Positions 53,013 to 63,481 are shown, counted from the first letter of the stretch. The stretch is DNA of 64,000 nucleotides from Lentisphaerae bacterium RIFOXYA12_64_32 (GCA_001803235.1 MHBL01000402.1:1-64000), one strand, 5' to 3'. Notes: generated by a model not told the origin, from the letters alone. Numbers and translations are program-made.

Positions 53013-54977
53013 TCAAGGGGCACGCGAGCCAGCGGCCAGGGCGGTCTCCAATTCCAGTTCGGGAAGGGGCATCTCCGCCAACGTTTCGTCGTCAACGGGT
53101 TCCGTCGCGGCAGCGTTGCCGTAGTTCTTCATCGTGTTTCGGACCCAAGCCGCCTCGTCGGCGATGTCGCGGTACAGAGAGCCGCAGTATAGAAGGGCCT
53201 GGGAAAAAGCATTTTCGTCGGTCGCATCACCTTTATAGAAGGAAAAAGTCCGCAGCGTGGCGCCTTTGAGTCCCTCGGCCACCAGTTTCCCGGCGGGGGT
53301 TTCCTCCCGCAACTTGTCCTCGAGTGCATGGAGCTGGTCCAGGAGGTCCTCTCTGTCGCGGGGCAGCAGATCGTCGCGCATCAGGTCCCGACAGACCTCG
53401 GCTGCCTTCTCGGCGTTTCGGTGCATTTCATCGAGCGGCACGAGCATATCCTTGGCGGCCTGCAGCACGGCCTTCGAATCGCCGCGCGGCTTGCCGCCTC
53501 CAGACTCCAGACGCTGCCACAAGTCGGGGATGACGGGTAACCCGTTCAGAGCTACATCCCGGGGGTGCATGACCTCCAGACTGGCGATGCGCGCCCCGTC
53601 CGGATTGACGTTCACGACCCGCAGGTCTTTCACCAGTCCGCCGGCAAACGCACCGATGCGTTCGACGTACTGCACGAACTGTGGCGTGGTGTAGACGCTC
53701 GGACGCCAGTTCCCCGGCACCGAGACCAAGTCCTTCAGGTTGGAGCGGCATCCGTGGTAAATGCTGTTGGCGGCATGCGATGTGCCGTCGTCGCTGTAGG
53801 CCAGGTCGAGGCCGAACACGTGGCACTGCGAGCACCCGAGGTGCCGCGGCACAGCCATGGCCGTCAGGGCCACGGTTCCACCCACCGGCAGGCGGTCCGC
53901 GCCGGCGCCCATGCTGGCCAGCCATTGCTCGATCCCGGGAAACACGGCGTCGAAGGAGAAGAAGCGACCCTCGAATACCGCCAGAATGCGGGGGTCGGTC
54001 TGGGCCACGGCAATCAGCCCGGTCCGCAGCGGCGGCAAGTCGCGGAATTGGGGCCACACATCCGGGCAGCCGTCGACGGATACGACCAGGTGCGGCATCA
54101 CTCCGGCCGCCAAGAGCGGCTTCAGTGCGGTCCCCACGGCCACGAGCACCATCCGGTCCTGCAGTTGGCGCAGCAGCGGCAGCGACTGTTCCAGTGACGG
54201 GCCGGCCGCAATAACGGCAGCCGGTATCCCCTCGAAGGCCTTTTTCAGGTCGTTGATCGCGCGATTGCGGATCAGGACGGGCAGGTTGACAATGGCATTG
54301 CGACACCAACTCTGGCTCAGGCCGTAGAGCGTGTTCCTCTCGGTGTTCTCCATCCGGGTTTTCAGCATAATCTTGTTGGCTAACTCGCGGTACGCCTCGG
54401 GGAAGGTGCGGAGGGCCCCCGGGTGTCCGAACAGCGACAGGTTCAGGCGGCGCAGAAATCGCTCGGACGCCACCTGAAACTCATCGACAAAATGATCCAG
54501 CTCGCGATGGACGAGGAAGTAGAGGTTTACATTCGGCCGGCCGCCGCACAGTTCGTCCAGAGACACGTGCTGCAGGACGGCACGCACGGCGTCCGGGTCC
54601 CGGTCCACGACCAGCAACGTCCCGCCATCCCCGAGGCTGTCCAGCAGCAGGGGCAGTTGCTGCCCGGATCCGAGGCCGAAGGCCACGACAAAGGCGTCCT
54701 TGGCCGGTTTGCAGTTGGCGCGCCACGTTTCGACGAGTCGTCGGGCTTCGCCCTGGGCATCGCGCGCACTGAACAGCGACTGTTCGTGTCCGTCCGGTCG
54801 CAGAACCTGCACCGCGGGCGCGCCGGTGTCCGTCAGGCGGCAGCGGAGGTGCGGGGCCGGTCCGGGCGTCTTTGACAGTTCGCTCCACGTGGGCGGAAAT
54901 GTGTGCTGTCGCAGGAAATCCAGGTTTCGTGCGTAGGTGGTCGAGTCGGCTGTTCTGGTTTGCAGGGCATCCGCCAT
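53013..54977 (-). CDS. Motility-associated Maf/DUF115 glycosyltransferase-like protein
   Basis: A 654-residue protein from ATG 54977. The central block (FEGIPAAVIAAGPSLEQSLP, LVAVGTALKPLLAAGVMPHL, VSVDGCPDVWPQF, GGTVALTAMAVPRHLGCSQC, VFGLDLAYSDDGTSHA) is the MAF_flag10/DUF115 domain. Family members transfer nonulosonic acids such as pseudaminic or legionaminic acid to flagellin. The N-terminal ~190 residues contain a Rossmann-like part (VVAFGLGSGQQLPLLLDSLG). The neighbouring fliS fits a flagellin-glycosylation role. It implies the filament is glycosylated in this organism. Confidence 0.85.
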   Translation of the reverse strand: MADALQTRTADSTTYARNLDFLRQHTFPPTWSELSKTPGPAPHLRCRLTDTGAPAVQVLRPDGHEQSLFSARDAQGEARRLVETWRANCKPAKDAFVVAFGLGSGQQLPLLLDSLGDGGTLLVVDRDPDAVRAVLQHVSLDELCGGRPNVNLYFLVHRELDHFVDEFQVASERFLRRLNLSLFGHPGALRTFPEAYRELANKIMLKTRMENTERNTLYGLSQSWCRNAIVNLPVLIRNRAINDLKKAFEGIPAAVIAAGPSLEQSLPLLRQLQDRMVLVAVGTALKPLLAAGVMPHLVVSVDGCPDVWPQFRDLPPLRTGLIAVAQTDPRILAVFEGRFFSFDAVFPGIEQWLASMGAGADRLPVGGTVALTAMAVPRHLGCSQCHVFGLDLAYSDDGTSHAANSIYHGCRSNLKDLVSVPGNWRPSVYTTPQFVQYVERIGAFAGGLVKDLRVVNVNPDGARIASLEVMHPRDVALNGLPVIPDLWQRLESGGGKPRGDSKAVLQAAKDMLVPLDEMHRNAEKAAEVCRDLMRDDLLPRDREDLLDQLHALEDKLREETPAGKLVAEGLKGATLRTFSFYKGDATDENAFSQALLYCGSLYRDIADEAAWVRNTMKNYGNAAATEPVDDETLAEMPLPELELETALAAGSRAP

Positions 54978-54991
54978 CGGGAGTGTTCCTT

Positions 54992-55435
54992 CTACGCGGC
55001 CGGGCAGGTGGCCAGTTTCTCGGCGGTTTGTCCTTCGGCAGACAGCGAACTGCGGACGTCCGTAAACAGTCGCGCATAGGCGTGCAGGGCGGGGCAGAGG
55101 TCCAGGCGCAGCGCCTCGCCCAAGGCCAGCAGATCGCCCTTCTGCAGTGCCGCGGTAAGCGCCGAGAGCGCGGTGTTGAAGCGTTCCCGCAGCCGTTCGA
55201 AGTCCCCGGCCCATGGAGCGTCGGGAAGCATCATGACGCAGGTTTGGTTGAGCGTGTTGCAGAACCGGCTGAACTCGGCAACCCGCGGCAGGAGGTTGCG
55301 GAACTCCTCCAGCCCGGGGGCGTCTTCTCCATGTTCGAACCGGGCGCTGCACACCAGGAAGGCGCGATGGAATTCCTCGACGCCCAGGCCGGCATCTTCC
55401 AGAGTCGTCAGCATGAGTTGTCGAAGCGGATCCAT
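54992..55435 (-). CDS. Unknown helical flagellar-cluster protein
   Basis: A 147-residue protein from ATG 55435, with GGAAGGAG directly upstream. It is predicted mostly helical (LRQLMLTTLEDAGLGVEEFH, FSRFCNTLNQTCVMMLPDAP, ERFNTALSALTAALQKGDLL, CPALHAYARLFTDVRSSL). It lies 14 nt before the Maf gene and 25 nt after the NtrC-type gene on the same strand. No known domain; a cytoplasmic role in filament export or modification is a guess. Confidence 0.6.
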   Translation of the reverse strand: MDPLRQLMLTTLEDAGLGVEEFHRAFLVCSARFEHGEDAPGLEEFRNLLPRVAEFSRFCNTLNQTCVMMLPDAPWAGDFERLRERFNTALSALTAALQKGDLLALGEALRLDLCPALHAYARLFTDVRSSLSAEGQTAEKLATCPAA

Positions 55436-55460
55436 GGTTGCTCCTTCCGGTGCCGGCGGT

Positions 55461-56844
<1,384 letters not shown>

Positions 56845-56852
<8 letters not shown>

Positions 56853-58047
56853 GTCGCTGCTCCCGGGGAAGTTCGATCGTGAACCGCGCTCCCCGCCCTT
56901 CCTCGCTCTGCGCCGTCACCCGTCCACCGTGCGTCTGCACCAGCTTCTGGGAGATCGCCAGCCCCAGGCCGATTCCGCCATCCTTGGTGGTGAAGAACGG
57001 CTCGAAGATGCGGCTTTGCTGGTCCGCCGGGATGCCGGTCCCGTTGTCTGCGATTTCCACCCACACCGTGTCGGTCGCGCCGCGGACGCTCACCGCAACC
57101 ACGCCGTTGTTGCGCACCGGACAGGCCTCGATGGCATTGACCACCAGGTTGGCCAGGACTTGCCGGATCTGAATCGGGTCGACGTCCGCTTCCACCGGTT
57201 GCGGCGGGCACTCCAGCCGCAGGGCAATCCCCATGTCGTCTGCCTTGGGTTCCAGCATCTCCACGACATCCCGCGCCAGGCTGCTCAGGTCGAGCCGCCG
57301 GTAGACGCAGCGTGTTTCGCGGGCATAGTCGAGCAGGTTGCAGACCACACCGTTGACCTGCTGGGCCGCACGGATGACCTTGTCGCTCAGCCGCTGACTC
57401 TGCGGGTTGCTGACCCGCAAATCCGCGTGCAGCAACCGGGCGAACCCTTCCAGTGCGGCCAGAGGGTTGCGGATTTCGTGCGCCACGCTGGCCGCCACTT
57501 TGCCCAAGGCGGCGAGGCGATCGGTGGTCGCCGCGCGCTGCTGGAGCCGGCGGTACTCGGTGACGTCGCGGATCACGATGACCCGGGCCCCGCGCAGAGT
57601 GCCACCCGGCGCGGTCGGCACCACGGTCACCGTGACCTGGCGTTCGCCTTCGGGCCGCTGCAGATTCAAGTCCACGTCGCGCCGGGGGGCCACGTTCCGA
57701 CACAGTCTGTCGATATCGGGAACCTGTTGCTCCAGCGAACTGCCCGGTGTCGCGGCCCCGAGCAGTGCCGCGGCGGCGGGGTTGGCCAACTCCACCGTCC
57801 CGGTCTCATCGACGACCAGCACTGAATCGGTGATCGACTCCAAGACGCCGGACAACCGCTCCTTCATCGTCCCGATCTGGGCGATCCGGACGGCCAGCTC
57901 GCGGTTCTTCTGTTCGAGCTGGAGTTCCGCGGAGTCGAGCCGGCGGCGCAATTCGACATGGGCGGCCTCAAGCCGCGTGCAGTGCTCCTGAAAGCGCGTG
58001 AACGCCTGCAGAAGCACGGGCGCCGTTTGGTGCATGATCTCCGGCAT
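56845..58047 (-). CDS. PAS-type sensor histidine kinase, FlrB/FleS-like
   Basis: A 400-residue cytoplasmic kinase with no membrane segment. An N-terminal coiled coil (residues ~25-70, RRRLDSAELQLEQKNREL) leads to a PAS domain (VLESITDSVLVVDETG). The H-box is VAASVAHEIRNPLAALEGFA, and the ATPase boxes are LANLVVNAIEAC, IADNGTGIP and GIGLGLAISQKLV. Lack of a receptor domain fits FlrB/FleS kinases, which sense the flagellar export gate from inside. It is coupled to the regulator at 55461 and has a sigma-54 promoter just upstream, inside the preceding gene. Confidence 0.9.
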
Positions 58048-58074
58048 ATCGGGTCCCTTATCCCAGATGGCCCA

Positions 58075-58614
58075 TCACAAGTAGCGGAACTTCAGCCGTT
58101 GGGCCGCGGATGCGAACTTCGCATTCGCAGGATCAGTGCCACGTGTCGGCATACCGCCGGCCGCGACAGTGTCGAATCGTGCCGGCCGTACATGGACGTT
58201 GTCGGCCTTCTTCTGTTCCATGCCGGCCCCCGGCGAGGCGCTGGCTGTGCCGTCCCGGCGCGCGAACCGGCTGCCGTCGGTGCTACCGGCCGGGTTTCCG
58301 CCGAGAGCGCGGCGCAGCAGCAATTCATTCTCGCCATCGATCACCAGCAACTGCTCGAGCAGCGCTCCGAGTTCGCGAAGCCGCTGTCGAGACTGCGGAC
58401 TGTCCGGCGCCGCGGTCCCGTCCTGGCCGGCCTGTGCATGCTCCTGCTTGCCGTGCGCGTCCAGCACGCCCAGGAGGCGCTTCTTCAATTGCAGAAACGG
58501 CAGAATGCTGCGCGCATCGGTCGCTTCCCCCGACAGGACGGCACGCCGCTCGGCCTGGAACACGTTGAGTAGCGTCCGGCAACTCTGGATTTCGGCGTCA
58601 ATTTCGGGCGACAT
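58075..58614 (-). CDS. FlgN-like protein (second copy)
   Basis: A 179-residue protein. GGAGG five nt upstream picks ATG 58614 (MSPEIDAEI); it overlaps the end of the TPR gene by 17 nt. The helices (RTLLNVFQAERRAVLSGEAT, ILPFLQLKKRLLGVLDAHGK, LRELGALLEQLLVIDGENEL, LLRRALGG) follow the FlgN pattern of a long hairpin ending in a run of Leu and Glu. The C-terminal ~50 residues are disordered. A sigma-54 promoter lies in its 3' end. Having two FlgN-like genes suggests specialised chaperones. Confidence 0.55.
   Translation of the reverse strand: MSPEIDAEIQSCRTLLNVFQAERRAVLSGEATDARSILPFLQLKKRLLGVLDAHGKQEHAQAGQDGTAAPDSPQSRQRLRELGALLEQLLVIDGENELLLRRALGGNPAGSTDGSRFARRDGTASASPGAGMEQKKADNVHVRPARFDTVAAGGMPTRGTDPANAKFASAAQRLKFRYL
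58127..58142 (-). promoter_or_regulatory. Sigma-54 promoter of the sensor-kinase/regulator genes
   Basis: Minus strand: TGGCACT, GATC, CTGCG. It lies inside the FlgN-like gene. The predicted start near 58116 is ~70 nt before the kinase ATG 58047. It would let the kinase-regulator pair and the downstream Maf and fliS genes be driven by sigma-54, including by positive feedback. Confidence 0.6.
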
Positions 58615-60952
58615 GTTCACCTCCGGCACCATCGTTTTCCTGCCGTTTGCGGACTTGTTCGGAGAGCAGCGCCACGCGCCGTACCAACTCCTGCTGCCGT
58701 TGCCACAGGCCCGACGTCGGCGAATCCGCCTTTTCTCCACCGCCGACCTCTGCCGGAATGCCGGCCAGCCAAGTCACGGCCGCAGCGGTGTCACTCTTGT
58801 CCAGCTTGAGACGCAGCAGCCGGCTCAGCCACCCATCGACCCAGGACTCGCCCGGGAAGACGCGGCACGCCTGCGTCAGCACCGCGGTAGCCGGGTCCAG
58901 TGCGCCGCGGGTGCAGTGGAAGTCCAGCAGTGTTTCGCAGAGTTCGCGCCAGCAGGCCCTGGCCTTGGGGTCCTTCTCGGCCTGGGCTTGGAGGGCGTCG
59001 AGGCGTTTTAGGGCCTCCGTCTCAGCCTCCGGCAGCGCCATCCGCAGATGGAGTATGTCGCGAGCCACTTCGAGCCGGCTCCGCGCCTGCGGGTCCTGCA
59101 GTCGGTCGACGCCCAACTCCAGTCGTCGCGAGGCCTCGGCCGTTTGTCCGGCCGCTATTGCGGTATCGGCCCAGTCCAGGAATGCCGCGGCGGGAAACTC
59201 GATCCCCCGGGTCTGCTGCAGGCTGGCGCGGAAGAGCGGATTGGCTTTGTCGGCATTCCCGAGCCTGGCGTAAGCCTGGGCCGTCTGGACCGCGCACGCC
59301 AAGCCGGCACGGGTAGGCGTGGACGGATCCGCGGGGTTTGACTTCAGGACCCGCGGCATGTCCCCTTCGGCCGCGGCCTGGATGGCGCCGGCGTACAGGT
59401 CCATGTCGAAGTAGGCCTCAACCAGGCGCAGGCGGGCTTCCTGGTTACGGGGGCTACTGGCGTAGCGGGCGAGGTACCGCCTGGCCCGGTAGGCAACCAC
59501 CGCCGGGGAGCGTTGCAGCCGTACGGCGCAGCGGAGATCGTCGAACAGGACTCTCTCGCGGAAATCAAGGTGGAGCGGGTTCGTGAGATAGCGCAGGAAC
59601 TCTTCCTCCGCCCGCTGGTCCTCGCCCCGTTTGATCTCCATCAGACCGAGGAGGTAGTCCACGCCCTCGTGGACCTGGCTCCACAGCGGGGGGCTCTGCC
59701 TTTTCAACTGCACCAGCACATCCCGGAACGCGATCAGGTGGGTCGGTTTGTTTCCTTCACAGATCTCGTCAACCAGCGTGGAGTGCGAATCGAGAAACAG
59801 GTTGAGCATCCGTGTCGCGGTGGTTCGGTCGGAAAAGCGTACGATCAGCTTATGCAGCAGCGCCGCGCCGTCCTGCCAGTTTCGGGTCTGGCGGTACAGC
59901 TCGAACAACCGGAAGTGCGCTTCGACCGACTCGGGTTCCTGCGGGAACTCCTGGAGGCAGGCTTGCAGCAGACGCGTGGCCTCGGGGATGTGATTGAATT
60001 TCTGTTCGACCTGCGCCATCAGGAGGTACGACCGGATCCGTTCGCTCACGGGAACGAGAGGCTCATTGGTCTCCTCCGCGTAGTGCCGGGCGCTGTCCAG
60101 GTCGTTGGTCAGCACGCACGTGTCGACCAGTCCGTTCAGCACGAAGGTGCGGCTGGGGGTGCCGGGCGGCATTCCGGTCAGGGCTTTCTCGTAGTGGGCC
60201 CTGGCCTCGCGTAGGGCCGTCGCCGTGGCTCCCTTCTCGTCGGTCGGCCAGTTCTGGCCTCGTGCCAGCGCGAGCACGCCGCCGTTCCGCAGGCCCTTGA
60301 GGATCGCGTCGCCGGCCTCCAAGTGGGCCCGTGCCCGGACGGAATCGGTGGCTTTGCCGATGATCTCCTCGCAGAGCTTCAGAGCGCGGGGGCAATCCTG
60401 CACCTGGGACAGGCAGATGGCCTTCAGCAGTGCCAGTTCGGTATTGCCGTGGCTCTCGGGGAAATCCGCCAAGAGGGAGTCGATGCGCTGCAGCGTGGCG
60501 TACCACTTTCGCTGCTCGAACCCGACCAGGACAAGGAGGTTCCGGACTCGGGCTTGCACAGCACGATCGGTGTCGCTCTTCAGGATGGGCAGCAGCAGCA
60601 GCTCAGCCCGGCGCAGGTCGCCCTCGGCATCCCCGGACAGGTGCTCCTGGACGCGGCTGAAAAGGAACTCCACGATGGCCAGGTCGCGCTGCCGACGCTG
60701 ACCGGAGCTGAGGTCGACATCCGGCAGTGCCTGCAGTTGCTTGAGGGCCTCTTCCCTGAGGCCGTGGCGGCCCTTCTCCGACCACATGGCGAGATTGAAC
60801 TGAGACCGGCTCCGGCTTTCCGCGGCGTCCCGGTCGCAGCGGCTCTTGATGTGCCGTGCCTGCCCGATCACCAGGGTCACTATCGCGGCGGCGCTGAGAA
60901 GAGCCACCAGGTGAAACCACCCGTGTCGTAGGGTTGTGCCGATCCGGCTCAT
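58598..60952 (-). CDS. Membrane-anchored TPR-like protein
   Basis: A 784-residue protein with an N-terminal transmembrane helix (FHLVALLSAAAIVTLVIG) and a large helical-repeat region. TPR-like units include AQARHIKSRCDRDA onward, AELLLLPILKSDTDRAVQAR, ALLKAICLSQVQDCPRALKL, AHFRLFELYRQTRNWQDGAA and ARLRLVEAYFDMDLYAGAIQ. The repeats probably lie in the periplasm and bind partners such as peptidoglycan or secreted proteins. It is the second-largest gene of the flagellar cluster and overlaps the FlgN-like gene by 17 nt. Its function in motility is not known. Confidence 0.75.
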   Translation of the reverse strand: MSRIGTTLRHGWFHLVALLSAAAIVTLVIGQARHIKSRCDRDAAESRSRSQFNLAMWSEKGRHGLREEALKQLQALPDVDLSSGQRRQRDLAIVEFLFSRVQEHLSGDAEGDLRRAELLLLPILKSDTDRAVQARVRNLLVLVGFEQRKWYATLQRIDSLLADFPESHGNTELALLKAICLSQVQDCPRALKLCEEIIGKATDSVRARAHLEAGDAILKGLRNGGVLALARGQNWPTDEKGATATALREARAHYEKALTGMPPGTPSRTFVLNGLVDTCVLTNDLDSARHYAEETNEPLVPVSERIRSYLLMAQVEQKFNHIPEATRLLQACLQEFPQEPESVEAHFRLFELYRQTRNWQDGAALLHKLIVRFSDRTTATRMLNLFLDSHSTLVDEICEGNKPTHLIAFRDVLVQLKRQSPPLWSQVHEGVDYLLGLMEIKRGEDQRAEEEFLRYLTNPLHLDFRERVLFDDLRCAVRLQRSPAVVAYRARRYLARYASSPRNQEARLRLVEAYFDMDLYAGAIQAAAEGDMPRVLKSNPADPSTPTRAGLACAVQTAQAYARLGNADKANPLFRASLQQTRGIEFPAAAFLDWADTAIAAGQTAEASRRLELGVDRLQDPQARSRLEVARDILHLRMALPEAETEALKRLDALQAQAEKDPKARACWRELCETLLDFHCTRGALDPATAVLTQACRVFPGESWVDGWLSRLLRLKLDKSDTAAAVTWLAGIPAEVGGGEKADSPTSGLWQRQQELVRRVALLSEQVRKRQENDGAGGEHVARN

Positions 60953-61005
60953 TCGGGGTCATCTCCCTTGGCTTGCGTCTGTCCCGGCTGCGATCTCAGC
61001 CGGGG

Positions 61006-61467
61006 TCATTCCTCCAGCAGCAGGCTCCGTTCGGCAGCGCCGACCAGACGCGGGAATGCCGCCCGGACCAGGTTTCCAGACAGGAGGTCCTCGACCAGGC
61101 CGAGGACCGTCTCGGGCGCTGCCGGCTTCCTGAGCACACCACGCACAATCGGTGCCTGCGTGACCGACCCGGGCAGTTCGCACGCTGCCGAGACCAGCAG
61201 CACGGGCGGGGAAGCTTCCTGTGCAGACATCCACGTGATCAGGTCCTCGGCGGACCCATCCTCCAGATTGAAATCGGAGATGACCAGGTCGATGTGGCGA
61301 TCGCGCAGCGTCTTTTGCGCCGTCGACACCCGGGCGCAGCTCAGGACGGAGTGCCCTACGCTTTCCAGCAACTGCCGCAAACCTGCCGCGAGGGTGCGGT
61401 CGTCCTCCACCACCAGCACACAGCCTCGGCCTGACCCCGACAGTGACACGGTCTGAGTGTTTTCCAT
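61006..61467 (-). CDS. Single-domain response regulator
   Basis: A 153-residue receiver: CVLVVEDDRTLAAGL (acidic pair), phospho-Asp in LVISDFNLEDG, LLVSAA and the Lys in VLRKPAAP. The C-terminal ~25 residues (GNLVRAAFPRLVGAAE) are a short tail with no output domain. ATG 61467 follows the LysM gene stop after one nucleotide, so translation is coupled. It may relay phosphate from the flagellar kinases or chemotaxis kinase. Confidence 0.85.
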   Translation of the reverse strand: MENTQTVSLSGSGRGCVLVVEDDRTLAAGLRQLLESVGHSVLSCARVSTAQKTLRDRHIDLVISDFNLEDGSAEDLITWMSAQEASPPVLLVSAACELPGSVTQAPIVRGVLRKPAAPETVLGLVEDLLSGNLVRAAFPRLVGAAERSLLLEE

Positions 61468-61468
61468 A

Positions 61469-62374
61469 TCAGAGATTCCCTTCCCCGTTTTTGTGGCGGC
61501 TGGGAACCACCAGCAGTGTGCCCTTGGGCAGAGGGGCCGCCGGGTCGGCGATCTTACTGCGATTGGCCTGGTAGAGCGCGTCCCACTGGGTTGCGTCGCC
61601 GTACACTTCCTGCAGGGCGCTGATCTGCTTCAGGTCCGCTGCCATCTTCACCTCGTAGTACTCAAAGCTTGCCAGGTCCGGCTTGTCCGGCCCGGGGGTG
61701 ATCGACTGAAGTGAGCCCGGGAGCAGGGTCAGCAGGGTCCGGAGTTCGTCGATGCGGACCATATCGCTTTTCGTCGCCTCCGCTTGCATGGCCAGGACCT
61801 GCTGCACGAGGCGCGCCAGGTTCTGTGCACTCGCCTCGATCTTCCGGCGGTACTGCCGTTCCACCGTGAAGGCATCCGCCCGGGCCAGGATCCCGTTGGC
61901 GCGGCCGCTGGCGGTGCCGAGGGCCATCTGCTCCTCCCATTTGCTGGTTTCGGCCATGAGCGTCTCCAAGTTGCGGACCTCGGTCGTCACCCTGGCGAGC
62001 AGGCTGGGTGATGCGAAACCCGACACCTCCGACTTTGAGGTGCCGGGGGAGGCGGCCGGCGCCGAGAAACCCTCGCGGTCGCCGTCCAGGGCCGTCAGAG
62101 AACGCCGGTATGCCTCCATCGCTTCGCGCCACTCCTGCAATAGTGCTGCCGGCGTCCTCGACTGGGGTTTGGGCAAGGCCGCCAGATTGGGTGCCGCGGC
62201 GGTCGTGGCGTCAGGGGCCACCGCCACAGTGGCTGCAGGGGGAGTTGCCGAGGTCGGGTTGGCCCCCTCGGGGTTGGTTGCTTCCAGCGCACGTGCACTG
62301 AACGATAGAAGGGTCAAGGAAGAGACGAGGGCGGTTCGCAAGGTCCAGCTCAATCGGTGTACTCGAGTTCTCAT
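61469..62374 (-). CDS. Secreted coiled-coil protein with a C-terminal LysM-like domain
   Basis: A 301-residue protein from ATG 62374. The signal peptide is TALVSSLTLLSFSARA. A Pro/Ala/Thr-rich linker, a helical/coiled region (LLARVTTEVRNLETLMAETS, RKIEASAQNLARLVQQVLAM) and a LysM-like end (LKQISALQEVYGDATQWDAL, YQANRSKIADP, LPKGTLLVVP) follow. LysM binds peptidoglycan, so it may position the basal body or remodel the wall during rod growth. It is the first gene of the long minus-strand cluster and has its own sigma-54 promoter. Confidence 0.75.
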   Translation of the reverse strand: MRTRVHRLSWTLRTALVSSLTLLSFSARALEATNPEGANPTSATPPAATVAVAPDATTAAAPNLAALPKPQSRTPAALLQEWREAMEAYRRSLTALDGDREGFSAPAASPGTSKSEVSGFASPSLLARVTTEVRNLETLMAETSKWEEQMALGTASGRANGILARADAFTVERQYRRKIEASAQNLARLVQQVLAMQAEATKSDMVRIDELRTLLTLLPGSLQSITPGPDKPDLASFEYYEVKMAADLKQISALQEVYGDATQWDALYQANRSKIADPAAPLPKGTLLVVPSRHKNGEGNL

Positions 62375-62420
62375 GTCGGCGACTCCTTACCGGTTCGTCT
62401 TGGATCCCGGCGTCCGGTGG

Positions 62421-62436
62421 TGGCACGCGTCCTGCG
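62421..62436 (+). promoter_or_regulatory. Sigma-54 promoter of cheX-cheY
   Basis: TGGCACG, CGTC, CTGCG with exact -24/-12 spacing. The predicted start near 62447 is ~80 nt before the cheX GTG at 62526. Confidence 0.7.
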
Positions 62437-62465
62437 TCTGCTCCAGCCGTACAGGGTGCCGACAA

Positions 62466-62481
62466 CGCAAGATCGGTGCCA
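62466..62481 (-). promoter_or_regulatory. Sigma-54 promoter of the LysM-led minus-strand cluster
   Basis: Minus strand: TGGCACC, GATC, TTGCG, the best match to the general TGGCAC-N5-TTGC consensus in this window. The predicted start near 62455 gives an ~80-nt leader before ATG 62374. It faces the promoter at 62421, so the two transcripts cross by several nucleotides. Confidence 0.75.
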
Positions 62482-62525
62482 TCCGGGTGGTAACCAGAAA
62501 GCCGGCAGATGCGGAGAGGGCAAAC

Positions 62526-62990
62526 GTGAAACAACAGCACTACGAACCGTTCGTCGAGGCGACCGTCGAAACACTGGAGATGATGTGCGGCATGAGCGTC
62601 ACCCGGGCCGGGGATGCGTATGAGGCGAAGAACATTCTGCCGGCGTACGGGATTATCGCGGTCATGGGTTTCTCCGGTGGGCTGCGGGGCATGGTGCTGC
62701 TGACCATGCCGATGCCGGTGGCGCGCGCCATGGTTGGCGCCTTTGTCGGAGATCCCAACATCGCCGACGAATCCGACATCTCCGACGGGATGGGCGAAGT
62801 GCTCAACATCCTGGCCGGCGCCGCCACCGCGAAGCTGCCCTTTCCCGGGATGAAGATCAGCTTGCCTATGGTATTGATGGGGAAGGACCAGCACCTGGCC
62901 GGTCAGCACGGTATTCCATGGGTGGTGATCCCCATGCGAATGCAGACGGGCGGGGAGTTCGACATTCGGGTATCCATGGCGGAGGCGTAG
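62526..62990 (+). CDS. cheX: CheX-like chemotaxis phosphatase
   Basis: A 154-residue protein from GTG 62526 (GGAGAGG upstream). It has the CheX/CheC fold pattern: VEATVETLEMMCGMSV, GIIAVMGFSGGLRGMVLLTM, and the phosphatase motif in SDGMGEVLNILAGAAT (E-x2-N). The end SLPMVLMGKDQHLAG matches. CheX dephosphorylates CheY-P, resetting the motor signal. cheY follows after 10 nt, so the enzyme and its substrate are made together. Confidence 0.85.
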   Translation: MKQQHYEPFVEATVETLEMMCGMSVTRAGDAYEAKNILPAYGIIAVMGFSGGLRGMVLLTMPMPVARAMVGAFVGDPNIADESDISDGMGEVLNILAGAATAKLPFPGMKISLPMVLMGKDQHLAGQHGIPWVVIPMRMQTGGEFDIRVSMAEA

Positions 62991-63000
62991 AGAAACAGTC

Positions 63001-63426
63001 ATGAAAATCATCCTCACTGACGATTCGAACACGATGCGGAAGATCCAACGCCGCGTACTCACGGAAATGGGGATTGTGGACGTGCTGGAGGCCGGCAACG
63101 GCGCCGAGGCGCTCAAGTTGCTCAAAGAACAGAATTACCAGATCGACCTGATGTTGTGCGACATCAACATGCCGGAGATGGACGGCATCGAGACGCTGGA
63201 CCGGATTCGGCAGATCCCCGAGGCGGCCAACATTCCGGTCATCATGTGCACCTCCGTTGCCGACAAGGATCAGGTGATACGGGCCATCAAGGCGGGGGCC
63301 AAGGGCTACGTCGTCAAGCCGTTCCGACCCGAGGACCTCCAGAAGAAGATCGAGGCGGTCGTCGGACCGCGGCCCAAGCCGGACGCGGCGGTGTCGCCGC
63401 CACCCGTCCCCCCCGCCGCCCCGTGA
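63001..63426 (+). CDS. cheY: Chemotaxis response regulator CheY
   Basis: A 141-residue single receiver domain. The acidic pair is in IILTDDSNTMRKI, the phospho-Asp in LMLCDINMPEMDGIE, the Thr/Ser switch in IMCTSVADK and the Lys in YVVKPFRPEDL. The Pro/Ala-rich tail (residues ~125-141) is an extension beyond the usual ~120 residues. Co-transcription with cheX and proximity to motA support CheY rather than a generic receiver. Confidence 0.88.
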   Translation: MKIILTDDSNTMRKIQRRVLTEMGIVDVLEAGNGAEALKLLKEQNYQIDLMLCDINMPEMDGIETLDRIRQIPEAANIPVIMCTSVADKDQVIRAIKAGAKGYVVKPFRPEDLQKKIEAVVGPRPKPDAAVSPPPVPPAAP

Positions 63427-63465
63427 GGTCGCACCGATGTGAGCAGGCTGGCGGCGGGACAACGG

Positions 63466-63481
63466 TGGCATGCATCCTGCG
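63466..63481 (+). promoter_or_regulatory. Sigma-54 promoter of the motor (motA) genes
   Basis: TGGCATG, CATC, CTGCG, nearly the same as the cheX promoter. It predicts a ~225-nt leader before motA ATG 63716. That leader has GC-rich stem-like stretches (for example GGGGCAACCC at about 63652) but no riboswitch I can support. Confidence 0.65.

Noticed and set aside
53771-53787. -24/-12-like site CGGCACA-TCGC-ATGCC on the minus strand
   Set aside because: It lies deep in the Maf coding region, far from any start, with mismatches at both ends of the consensus.
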